From positions 61,771,805 to 61,835,804 of the forward strand of contig OX123190.2 of NCBI GenBank assembly GCA_944739405.2: a stretch of DNA of 64,000 nt, read 5' to 3'. Position numbers and translations under genes: made by a program. How positions within the stretch are numbered: position 1 is the stretch's first letter; each line of letters starts with the position of its first letter. Source of the stretch: Euclidia mi. Taxonomy: Eukaryota > Arthropoda > Insecta > Lepidoptera > Erebidae. Below, one piece after another: positions 10,601 through 20,755 of this stretch. The notes below the pieces were generated by a model. That model was given only the letters and a program-made list of their open reading frames with translations. It made no database searches and had not been told where the DNA came from.

Positions 10601-10785
10601 TATTTATGTAGTTCATGTGCGTAAATATTTTAGATACGAGTATATTATGTATGTTACTTGAGTGTTATACCGAATTTCAGCGAAATCTATGCTGCCATAT
10701 TTATACGATTGAGTAAAAAAATTAGCTTATAAACATTGAAACATATTATGTATATTTTTCACATTTATGATAATACTAGACTTCG

Positions 10786-11049
10786 CCCCGGACTGCCTCC
10801 GTGGTCCAGTGGATAACGTATGCGACTGCTGAGCGGAGGTCCCGGGTTCGATTCCCGGGTCGGGCAAAAGTGTTACTGGGTTTTTCCGAACTCTCAGTTA
10901 TAGCAGCACGGAGTCTGGGGTTGTGCCAGGTAACGGCAATAGGCTCGGCCCCTATTACGTGGGACCTAAAAATTCATGGCGAAATGTGGGTGTAATATTA
11001 AGCCTCTGCCTACCCCTTCGGGGATACGAGAAATAAATAAATATAAAAT
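10786..11049 (+). mobile_element. tRNA-derived SINE
   Basis: The tRNA-like head has box A TGGTCCAGTGG (10802-10812) and box B GGTTCGATTCC (10845-10855) inside CCCGGGTTCGATTCCCGGG. The tRNA-unrelated body includes CAATAGGCTCGGCCCCTATT, and the end reads CTCTGCCTACCCCTTCGGGG (11006-11025) followed by AAATAAATAAATATAAAATA. The last unique 20 bases match the 3' end of the LINE at 16505-17300 apart from CTTC against CTCC, and also the SINE at 13401-13658. A true tRNA is ruled out by the long body and A-rich tail. Confidence 0.85.
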
Positions 11050-12160
11050 ACAGACAGTCAGGAAGGAAAGGGGTTCCATTTTCACTATTTTTAGAATTAG
11101 CTTAACGATAAGTGAATGCAATTTTCCAATACTATATACCCAGAACTTCTGGGTTGTAACATACTACACGCGCCGTTAATGGATTTTATCAGAACACTCT
11201 TCGCACTATAAAACAAAGACTTTAAGCTGACTGATGACACGATACACTCGTAGGAAAATGAATAGAATAAAATTTCTGACACAATTTCACCACAAAATTA
11301 ATTACAATATTTAACTAAGTTTTGAACCTTGATTTCACGGCTACTAGTCTTAAGTGTACAAGATAGTGAAAAAATTTAACCTGAATATTTGAAAATCAAA
11401 TTATTTAAATAATGAACGCCGCTATTCAATGAACAGGCTAGCCTTAACTAAATTATTATATGAACTACGTGTCTGCAATATATATTTCAAAATGAAAAAT
11501 CTTTTGCACATCCAACCAGTGACGTCTCGAAAACGGTGAGCACAGAATATTTCCATCGCTTCTCAATAGCTGTATTTCCGTTGATATATCGTTGTTTGAA
11601 GTGTTCGAATTATTTATAGTGCACCAATAAATAAATGTAGCTCGTGCGTGTTTGAAGAAAACTCAGGAAATGGAAAGCCTTAGGTGCGATCATGGCCGCT
11701 GGCGTTCCCTTATCTTTAAATACACAAGGAAGTGCAGCCTTATTGCATTTGTATTACATTTCTGCGTATTTTTCTAACGAGATCTCGTTGTTTTTATTAG
11801 AGATATCAAGATAAAGGTACTAGAGACAATATTGATATTGAATCAGCAGTTGTAAGCTGTTGACTATCTTTGAAATGAATGGTTGGATTTGTACACAATA
11901 GATATTTTCTGTGATTGGTGTGTGATTGTAGATAAATGATCAATATAAAGCGTAAGAGAATAGCTAAATGGATTTCTCAAGGTTATTTTATCAAATTCAA
12001 ATCAGATTATTAATTACAAAACTATATAAGTACATTACTATCTTAAATAATCATAATTTCTAAGAATATATATGTACATAAATCTAAAAATAAAAAGTTA
12101 AAATATACATGCATACATGTGTTTAGGCGTCGTAAAATGGCTCCGCATCAATATCATCGG
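11050..12160. other. No gene seen
   Basis: AT-rich sequence with no credible open frame, repeat or RNA gene that I recognise. Confidence 0.4.
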
Positions 12161-12169
12161 GTAACGTGC

Positions 12170-12222
12170 CCAGAAGGCTGGCAGCAATGCCACGCTGGAT
12201 GGCAATCCTGCCAGCCTTCTGG
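12170..12222. repeat. Inverted repeat, 15-bp perfect arms
   Basis: CCAGAAGGCTGGCAG (12170-12184) faces CTGCCAGCCTTCTGG (12208-12222) across a 23-base loop. It is markedly GC-rich for this region. It probably belongs to a dispersed repeat running from about 12125 to 12235, but I could not define the ends. Confidence 0.6.
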
Positions 12223-12235
12223 TCTATAAATAATA

Positions 12236-13400
12236 TAATAACTGTTTATATAATTTATTCCTGCAAGATGGGTTGCGCATCAATTTGCTCCATAAGATAT
12301 TAAAACGTAAGCTGAGCAGTATTTAGAAATCCATAAGTCAAACCGCAACTTAAAAGTTTGCACTTACTTATCGTTTTACCGATAAAATCATTAAATTCCG
12401 TATACGTTTGCCGTACAAATTTTCTCGTTCAAACATCGAGCGTAACTGGTAAATACAACAAAATCTAGTTTGCATCGAACCCCGATACTTGCGTTTCAAT
12501 ATTTGCATTTTCGCTGGAATACGTGTATTTGGGAATTCATGGAAGTATAATATTAAATTTGTATGTTTGTCGAACAAATACATATGACGGCGTCGTCACC
12601 TCGGCACGTGGATGTTTTAGTTGAATGTAAATAAACATGCCACCTCCTTGGAAGGTTCAAACAGGTTGTGTTTGTATAGAGAAATCACCAATACTGTTTA
12701 CTGAAAGAACGAGGGTGAGAAACTTGTTGCAAAATGAAGGCATTAATAGTAATAGCCTCTGTCACAGAACAAATTAGAGATTTTCATAATATCGAGTAAA
12801 ATCTCTCTCAAAGACATTCGCACTTAAAATAACATCGTATATTTTATTAACTTAAGCGTACACCTACTGGCTCACTTTTTTTCAAACATGATAACACTGA
12901 AGAAGCCTAACCTAATAGCTCCGTAGACATCCAACAATTGTCTAACACCTCTGATCCTAACAAAAAATACTTAGTAAAGACAACAATGTGAGCATTTGGA
13001 AAGAGATAAAGCTCTCACCCAGCTCACTGTCAGACCTGTACAAACACTGGACCCTAGTAACAAGTTCAGTTAGTGAGGCTAACCGTCTACACAGGAGTAA
13101 TCCGCGGGATAAAGGTAGATAGATTGGACGCAAGTCGTGAAACTTGGTAAGTAAGGACTGTGCGGCAGGATTTGAGATAAATATGCATTATTCTTTCAGA
13201 TGCAATTGTTTAAGGAATTTTCTATGGAACTCAATGTTTTGTATACAAAAATCTAACACCACTGTCAGTCCTAATTATTTAACTACTATCTTGGATAATA
13301 TTTCACATGCATCATAATTCTTAACTAAAATGCAGATATCATCGTTGTGGAGCGAAAACTCACTAACTAACAAAAAACAACTTTGGGATAACATATCTTC
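12236..13400. other. No gene seen
   Basis: AT-rich non-coding sequence with no element I can name. Confidence 0.35.
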
Positions 13401-13658
13401 ACGCCTTTTATCCCCGAAGGGGTAGGCAGAGGTGTATTACACACCCACACTTCGCCAGATATGTTTCGGTCCCAATGTAATAGGGGGCGAGCCTATTGCC
13501 ATCTACCGGGCACATATTTAAGCGAGCGATAATTAATATTTTTATTTTAATACACACATAACTTCGAAAAGTCATAGGTGTGTGCCCGGGGTAACTGGGG
13601 ATCGAACCCGAGACCATCGTCTCGGCAGTCCGTTACGTACACCACTGGGCTATCGCCG
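13401..13658 (-). mobile_element. tRNA-derived SINE, minus strand
   Basis: Read on the minus strand it has box A TAGCCCAGTGG (13642-13652) and box B GGTTCGATCCC (13598-13608), then a body with the AATAGGC/GAGCC segment shared with the SINE at 10786-11049. The 3' end contains CTCTGCCTACCCCTTCGGGG followed by ATAAAAGGCGTGAAG. It is the same broad family as the 10.8-kb SINE but its head and body are diverged. Open frames across it are chance. Confidence 0.82.
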
Positions 13659-15410
13659 ATAACTTTGGGATAATCGCTTCTAAAATATTTTGAAGCTTAG
13701 AACTTAAATAACTCTTAATGGTTAGGATTAGAAAGATGATGTCTATGACCAAAATATGCATCATAGGTAAATAAAATTAAATAAATAATTTAAAATGTAT
13801 AAATTTTACTTCTGCTTTAGTAATTCGATTATATTTGAATTAATGATTTTTCGCATAAGTAAAAAAATACTTTTATGGTATTTAGTTATTTATTCACGTA
13901 ATTTAGTTATTTTTTTGTTGTGCTGTTGGTGAATTGCAAGTCAAAACATGTTGCAACGAAAAGTAATTAAGTACGTTTAGTGACATTGCAAATAAAATAT
14001 TGGTCATAGTTTGCCTAAACGATCTAATATGAGATTTAACCAAGTCTTTTAATTAATTTTCGTGTAGATTGTTCCCATTTACTGAGTAGTTAGGTAGTTA
14101 TCGCATTTTTATAACTCCGAAATTATTAAAAAAACAGCCTTAAATATTAATTCAGAAGGTAGATAATGTAATTTTAGACAGCTTGACATCAATAACTCAT
14201 TTTCACCAATAACGTTACTTAGTGAGTTTTCGCTCCACAAAGACGATATGTGCATTTGAAAATTTCGATAGAATATGAAATTTCGTTTAAAAAATAATGT
14301 GACTAAAGATACTTTTTAAGTGGTCTGTTGTTTTTGCCATAAATTGGTGATCTTGAATAACATAAGTCAGAAAGCATGGGTTCGATTCCCACCCAGGACG
14401 AATGTTGTGTGATGTGCACTATGATCGTATGCACGCAGGCATTGTTTATCTTTAAAATATACTTGTGTATTTAGGAACCTAAAATTGTGAGTTTACCTAC
14501 AAGTCGGTTTTATTTCCAGTTATTATATAGATTCTGCAATTCTATAACATTATAATGGATCTCAAAAGTAGAATTCACAGGAAGGCACATTGTGGCATGC
14601 CATTGAAACAGGGGATATCCAGCAATGTGATGTGTCTCACACTTCTTTTACGAAAGTGACAATCTAGATAGTTGTATTAATTTTCGAGAGTATAACAAAT
14701 CATGCATTTGTAAACCAGCAAGCAGAGATTCCAGGTCATCCAATTTGTTGGAAACTCTGTTCACAATTTTATTCAAACCGTACCATAACAGCTTTATCTA
14801 CGTCCATTAATATTTAAGTTGGCTGGTGGACTAACGGTCAACTTTGAGCGCTATGTAAACATAATACACCAAGTGGATACGAAGTGTTGACCCACACTTG
14901 TCTAGTTTAGAACACGATGACAGCTAGCTAGACAGACATGCAAATATTTAGATTGCCCACGTGCTTTTTTAACGAAAATTATATTGGTATTTGCTTTCGA
15001 AAAGCAGATTATTGTCAATATTTTTAAAGTGTACCTATTCGAAAATAGAATTAGTGTGATTAAAACTAGCTACTGTCTGAGGGTTTGCTTGAATGATATT
15101 TTTTTTGGCTAAGGGTTTTCGTACTTGTACGGAGAACAAGTCACAAAAAGTTTAACATAAATTATTGTGATTATTTATATTTATTGGTGCACCATGAATT
15201 ATGTATACTTAAAAAAGATGAAAATTATTTATTAATTCAACGTCGTAGTACTATTTAACTACGAAACAAAAGCTTATAACTGTGCTTAGATTAAGAGCTA
15301 AATGTAAATATAGAACAAAGTCGTTTGAAAGTGAATTTGCTCCTTGTATACGTCATCTTTTGATTTTGAGAAAGGTTTATCTCTGCATATTTGTTCGCTC
15401 ATGAATCACT
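13659..15410. other. Mostly anonymous sequence with a small tRNA-like fragment
   Basis: There is no credible gene. A possible SINE scrap lies at about 14345-14500: it contains a box-B-like GGTTCGATTCC at 14379-14389 within CATGGGTTCGATTCCCACCC but has no clear box A or tail. The remainder is AT-rich. Confidence 0.4.
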
Positions 15411-15414
15411 ATCA

Positions 15415-15573
15415 TCACTACATAGTATATAACAAGGTCTGTCATCTGTCTGTCTGGCCTTATGTATGCTTAAACGGATTTTAATGCGGTTTATTTTTAA
15501 TAGATAGAATAATTCAAGAGGAAGGTTTATATGTATAATTGACGCGGGCGAAGCCGCTGGCGTCGTCTAGTAC
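15415..15573 (+). repeat. Dispersed repeat ending in CTAGT
   Basis: The segment contains GTCTGTCATCTGTCTGTCTG, then AAACGGATTTTAATGCGGTT and ends GCGGGCGAAGCCGCTGGCG...CTAGT. The same pattern (TGCGGCTTTCACCAAT...GGAGCCGCGGGCGAAGCC) recurs at 20590-20755, so this is a dispersed family. The CTAG end suggests, but does not prove, a Helitron-type non-autonomous element. Confidence 0.5.
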
Positions 15574-15764
15574 CTTATAAATATCATTGCCGGTCAAAAG
15601 TAACTTAACTGTAAATTACGTAGGCATAATATCTAGACGCGGATACAAATTGTTAACCCACGCCTGTCAAGTTTAGAACTCGATGACAGCTCACCCGATA
15701 GAGATGCAAATATTTAGATTGGAACATGATTTTTGACGACAATGGTATTGCTATGGAAATGCTT

Positions 15765-15943
15765 AAATAAATATATAAAATTCTCGTGTCACAGTTTTCG
15801 TTCCCATACTCCTCCGAAACGGCTTGACCGATTTTGATGATTTTTTTTGTGCTTATCCGGTATCTATGAGAATAGGCCAACATCTATTTTTCAAAAAAAA
15901 AAAAAAAAAATTTGCAAAACAACGTTTGCCGGGTCAGCTAGTA
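15765..15943 (+). repeat. Dispersed repeat ending GGGTCAGCTAGTA
   Basis: Contains CATACTCCTCCGAAACGGC followed by TTGACCGATTTTGATG, an A-rich run at about 15893-15910, and the end CGTTTGCCGGGTCAGCTAGT. From memory this is a very abundant interspersed repeat in Lepidoptera. Its class is uncertain. Open frames crossing it are chance. Confidence 0.5.
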
Positions 15944-16039
15944 TTCTATAATATTCTAATTACATTCACACGACACCATCTAGTCCCAAACTAAGTAGAG
16001 CTTGTACTATGGGTACTAGATAATGGATAATCATACATA

Positions 16040-16196
16040 TATACTTTTTTTGTAAATACATACATATTATACATAGAAACACCCAGACCAACACAAACAT
16101 CCGTGTTCACGCACACAAATGTTTGACTTGAGCGGGAATCGAACCCGCGACCTTCGGCGTAGCAGTCGCTTACACTCCCGCTTCGCCAACCGGTCG
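16040..16196 (-). mobile_element. tRNA-derived SINE, minus strand
   Basis: On the minus strand the head reads GGTTGGCGAAGCGGGAGTGT and carries the box B GGTTCGATTCC at 16135-16145 (plus-strand coordinates). It is followed by CAAACATTTGTGTGCGTGAA and a short body ending in an AT-rich tail near 16040. It resembles a tRNA but extends beyond one, so I call it a SINE of a different family from the 10.8-kb copy. Confidence 0.65.
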
Positions 16197-16504
16197 TAAA
16201 GTATGATATATTTTAGATAGGTACCTATGAATACATTTTCAGCCATACATGACTATTATAATATACGTAATATATGTACATTTTTTATGTCTGTTTGTGT
16301 ATTTTCAAACGAAATGGTTTGATCATCAACTATTTAACAAAATTTATAATGGAATATAGAAATAGAGAAAATAATAAATAAACTTTTTATGAATATCTCT
16401 GTTCTCTTTGGAATCTATCCTTGTCGCTAAGAAAACAGAAGAGAAAAATGTCTGAACGTTGCTGAAAGTAGTAGCCACGAATCATTTAGCTATCATAATT
16501 ATTA

Positions 16505-17300
16505 AAAGCAAGAGTTGCAGGAGATGGTAGCAATCATGCATGGTGCTTTAGGGAGGAAAGGAATGAAAGTGAATGTGGCAAGACGAAAGTTATGGTTTTT
16601 GAAAAGAAGGAATGTGTTACGGCTTGTAATGTTATGATATGATCGATGGACAACGAGTGGAGCAAGTGAATGATTTAGTATATTTAGGTACGCTGTTTAC
16701 TAGGAATGTTAATAATGAAGAAGATATTGAACGAAGAGTTAATGCAGGTAATAGGGTGAATGGAGCTTTGAAGGCCTTTATGAACAGTCAAAATGTGTCC
16801 AAAAAGGCACGTTTGCCCTACACTTTTGTATGGTAGTGAAAGTTGGGTATGGCAGAATACATATGAAAGTAGAATAAATGCTGTAGAAATGAGAGCACTG
16901 AGAAGTATGTGTGGTGTGTCTTTGAATGACAGAGTAAAGAATTGTGTGATAATAGAGTGTTGTGGTGTAAAAGAAGATGTAGTGAGAAGCATCGAGAAAG
17001 GAATGCTAAGGTGGTTTGGGCACATGGAGAGGATGGATGACGAAAGACTGACCAAGCAGATATATGAGGCAAGTGTGAATGGGACAGCACGAAGGGGAAG
17101 ACCAAGACGGACGATCTCTGACCAGATCGGAGACATCCTTAAAACAGGTAAGGTTAGAAGTACACTGAACAGAAGAGCATGCACGAGGAATTTGATAGGA
17201 GTAAATGAAGCAAGAGAGATATGTCAAGATCGTTGCAAATGGCGTTCCGTAGTCTCTGCCTACCCCTCCGGGAAACAGGCGTGAGTCTATGTATGTATGT
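16505..17300 (+). pseudogene. RTE-like LINE, 3' end of the ORF
   Basis: This is the C-terminal end of a LINE reverse-transcriptase protein, downstream of the catalytic palm. It reads through frames at about 16505-16640, 16639-16836 and 16793-17284, separated by a stop and frameshifts. Recognisable motifs are LVYLGTLFT, TLLYGSESWVW, AVEMRALRSMCGV, MLRWFGHMERM, RRGRPRRTISDQ and a final VSAYPSGKQA. These fit RTE/Proto2-type LINEs common in moths and butterflies. It is 5' truncated and dead. The last coding bases (CTCTGCCTACCCCTCCGGG at 17256-17274) are immediately followed by GTGAGTCTATGTATGTATGT, the tail. The same CTCTGCCTACCCCT block ends two SINEs in this window. Confidence 0.8.
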
Positions 17301-19377
17301 ATTTATGTAATTACTAAAAGCGTTCCTTTACAGTTTTGACTAAGCGAAAAACGTAGAACTAACGGCGCATTACTCGACTTTAATTATTGGGTACTTGATT
17401 AAAAACAAATTTAAGCTCACTTTGACACAAATCAAGTATGAAAATTAATAATTTAAGTACACTAATATTACTATTATATAATATAATATATTGTAGGTAT
17501 AAAAGCGTTGAGAAACAGCAATAACATTCTATATCTATACTGGTCCACCAAGTACAGTCGAGAGACGAGAGTAAATTTCTCAAAATGACAACCCAAATCT
17601 CGGCTTATTGTCTCAAATGCTATTATTAAAGAGATTAAGAGCGGCCTAAGGCTCAGTAGCTCAAAGATTTCAATTTGCAGACTATAATAGGTACATACAC
17701 CCTACAATATACGTGCTCATTTTGAGAGAGTGTACCTAAGATAATGTGGTATTGAACCTTCGTAAAGGGTTACGTAGGGACTCGGCGGCTCATTTCGGGT
17801 ACATTGTTTATGAAAAATATATTGGTGGGTGCAAGGGTCTTCCTTATTAACGTATCCTGTTTTATGTAACACGCAATGTTTATCTTTATTTTATTAGCAT
17901 CATTACTCTGAATTACAATTTAAAATTAGTTAGAAATGGCATGTAAAGGGGTGTTAATTCTTGAAACTGTAAAAGATCGTATCAAAAATCGTTATAGGAA
18001 TTGGTTACTGCGTGACAACAGGAGAGTATTTTGATGGAGCGTAATGTTTAATGATCTATGTAAATAGCCGTTTTTATAGTTGTCTTATTACATTAAGTGG
18101 CCCTGGTTTTAAAATGAGTCTTATGGACGGACGTACAGTGGGATCTATTCTTTTCTTAGAAATACATTGCGAAGTCTCGGCCTCTGTCTGACCCTTCCCA
18201 AATTGGATGCACAATTTCTGTCACAAAGTAATAATACCTTTCGATAAAACGTCGTAGAAGTTAAATAATAATGATACTGTCAAACATATCATCAGAACAT
18301 GAAAATAAACGTTTGCATTTCTATGTTTGAACAAGTAATGAAAAAAGAATGTGTGTATTATGCGAATAGAAGTGTTTGAGATTTGGCAAAGTTTGAATGT
18401 ATGTGAAGGAGGAATCGGAGTCAAAATGATGCTATCTAATTTCGACGAATACGTAAATTTTAGTAATCATAATTAGTAGACATGTCAAACGTTATCTCGC
18501 TATTCTAATAAAACTCCCCAAGTCATCAAAATCAATCATAATTCGAAATAAATAATATTAAAGTGAAACAATATTAAGCAAAGCGTTTGTTGTTGAGATT
18601 CATATCAAAGAGTTTATTAGCAATTCTCCAATAAATCCACATCTAATAACATCGAGCAAAACAAACGCTTACAAGACTCCATCGTGTTTCTATAAGCTTT
18701 GAATTTTCGTTGAATGGCTCGGCTACAGTCTGAAGTAGGTTTTTTTCATGGGGAAATTAAGGTATTTTCCTCTACCTACAGCTTTTCGTTTTGTATGATG
18801 TTCTTGTTCTGGTAACAATACTAAAACGGATGAAAATATACTCACGAGTCTAGCCGAAAATATTTTCGACTATGTTACTGTATACTTTTAACAAACTCCG
18901 TTCAGTCGGATTTCAGTCAAAAAATAACTATCATTCGGACATCCATGCATGTATCCCAGCTTATTAAGTAGAAGTGACTTATAAGTCTTACTAGTATTAA
19001 CAACGTTAGCAGACTAAAGACCGAAGAGCCCAAATATTGATTAACCCTGCCTACCCCTTCTTTGTCATAGACACCACCGTAAGTAAGAGATCTCTTTAGT
19101 TTTGATAGTCACCCACTATAAAATAAATACATTCACCCAAACCACGGCATCCGTATTAGGTATACAATAACGTAGATAGAAATACAAGAAATAAAATAAA
19201 TTCATGCCGCCATTATTGATACCCGTCTGTTTTAACGCATGAAGTCAACGTCAATCATGGTTATAACAATAATAGACTGAACTTCAAAAATGTTGTTAAA
19301 AACATGATGTCACGCCTCATCATGTATTGTGTCTGCAAGGTTCGTTAGCCGAAGATAAAGGACTTTGTTGAGCCACA
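17301..19377. other. No gene seen
   Basis: AT-rich sequence. Short SINE-tail-like scraps occur near 18175-18200 and 19045-19060 (CTGCCTACCCCTTC). No credible coding region was found. Confidence 0.35.
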
Positions 19378-19410
19378 ATGTCACGGATATACCTAAGAGT
19401 TATTTTTGCG
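19378..19410 (+). CDS. Possible first coding exon of a secreted-protein gene (speculative)
   Basis: An ATG at 19378 opens an 11-codon frame, MSRIYLRVIFA, which looks like the start of a signal peptide. It runs directly into GTAAGTAAT at 19411, a consensus splice donor. Insect genes for secreted and cuticular proteins often have such a short first exon. Against it: no second exon was found downstream, no clear TATA box or initiator is evident, and a motif this short is expected by chance in several kilobases. I list it only as the one candidate host-gene signal in this anonymous stretch. Confidence 0.12.
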
Positions 19411-20127
19411 GTAAGTAATATTTTATCTAAAATCTATTTTATCTCATCCGAAGTAGAATGTTTTTACTGTACACCATAAAACAATATTTATTACATGAAC
19501 TTGCGGATAACATTTATAAGCAGCAGACTTTCGTTTTGAACCATATAACAATCGCACTCAGATCACGTATATAATAATGACAAGTTTTAGTGTACATAAA
19601 TACAAAATCAACGACCGTTTAGGTATATGCCATACAAGTAATTATGATACATACAAAACGGAGGTAATTACATGAAACCAAGTGGAATATAAACAATATC
19701 TATTATTATCATGTGACTCAAAACTCAATATTTGAACACAAGACATTCCATAAAAACAAATCATATTTATATATTATGTTTGGTTACAAAAAGTCAGACT
19801 AATTACTATGCAACGTCACATCGGCGTCGCTTTGTTATTTGTAAAGAAGAGTTTACTGGGTCAATGGGAAATGATACATATGACAATTTTTAGAGGAGAG
19901 AACTAATTAGACAAAAATGGATTTGAAGTCATTTCTTGCTATAGCTATTCATACTAATTTGCGGCTCATGCGAATCATCTTTTTGCAAAAACGGAGTAAA
20001 ATATCATTGTCTTAGTCATAATTATTTGATTTCTTAACTTGTAGCCGTGTCTAATCTACACTAGTTATTTTCGAGTCCTGCTACATTAAAATTCTATTAT
20101 AGGCAACTTAATACGTATACACTTAAA

Positions 20128-20275
20128 AGGTTGTGAGTATGTATGGATGTTTGTTACTCTTTCACACAAACTACCTACTGGACGAATTTTCATAAAACTT
20201 TTCAGGAAAAAATATTTTACAAACCAATAGCCTTTTGTCCTAACAAGCAACGCGGTCGAACCCACGGGAGGAATT
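20128..20275 (+). repeat. Fragment of the ATGGATGTTTGTTACTCTTTC repeat family
   Basis: It contains ATGTATGGATGTTTGTTACT, then a CTTTCACACAAACTACCTAC segment and the AACGCGGTCGAACCCACGGG end. It is related to the left part of the Helitron-like element at 49257-51067 (GGATGTTTGTTATTCTTTCA, CGCAAAAACTACTGAACGGA). Confidence 0.55.
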
Positions 20276-20589
20276 AACATTATATAAATTCATTTTTTTT
20301 ATAGGAATCTTCTACCCAATCGTGCATCTTACTTCAAAGTTTATATATATATAAAGATAATACAAGTATAACTCCAAGCAGGTACTATGCGGTCGTGTGT
20401 TAACACTGTCTGTCAAAACTTCACTTGATTTTACGCAATAAATGCGTATGTGAATGTCCCCATGTCCACTATACTCCAAAACTGTTTACAAACATACGGT
20501 GTACTGTTCCTTGTCTAACTGTCAAGTTATATAACATGGTATGGTAAAATATGCCGCAAGAATTTATTACAGATGTGAGCAATTCTGTA

Positions 20590-20755
20590 ATGTATGTATG
20601 TCCCCGCCGCGTCCTGTCTGTCTGTATGAACGCTGTAAATTAAAAAACGACTGAATGGATTTTTGTGCGGCTTTCACCAATAAGTATTGTGATTCCTGAA
20701 TAAGGTTTAGGTGTACAATTTAATGCAGGTGGAGCCGCGGGCGAAGCCTTCTTTA
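20590..20755 (+). repeat. Dispersed repeat fragment
   Basis: Contains GTCCTGTCTGTCTGTATGAA, AAAAAACGACTGAATGGAT and GTGCGGCTTTCACCAATAAG, and ends GGAGCCGCGGGCGAAGCC. It is the same family as 15415-15573; a further decayed piece in the opposite orientation lies near 31635-31700 (CGCGGCTCCGGCCACGGG, CCTTCCTCAGGGATCACAC). Confidence 0.5.

Noticed and set aside
16684..17184. 166-residue minus-strand open frame
   Set aside because: Shadow of the RTE-like LINE coding sequence on the plus strand; no domain resemblance.
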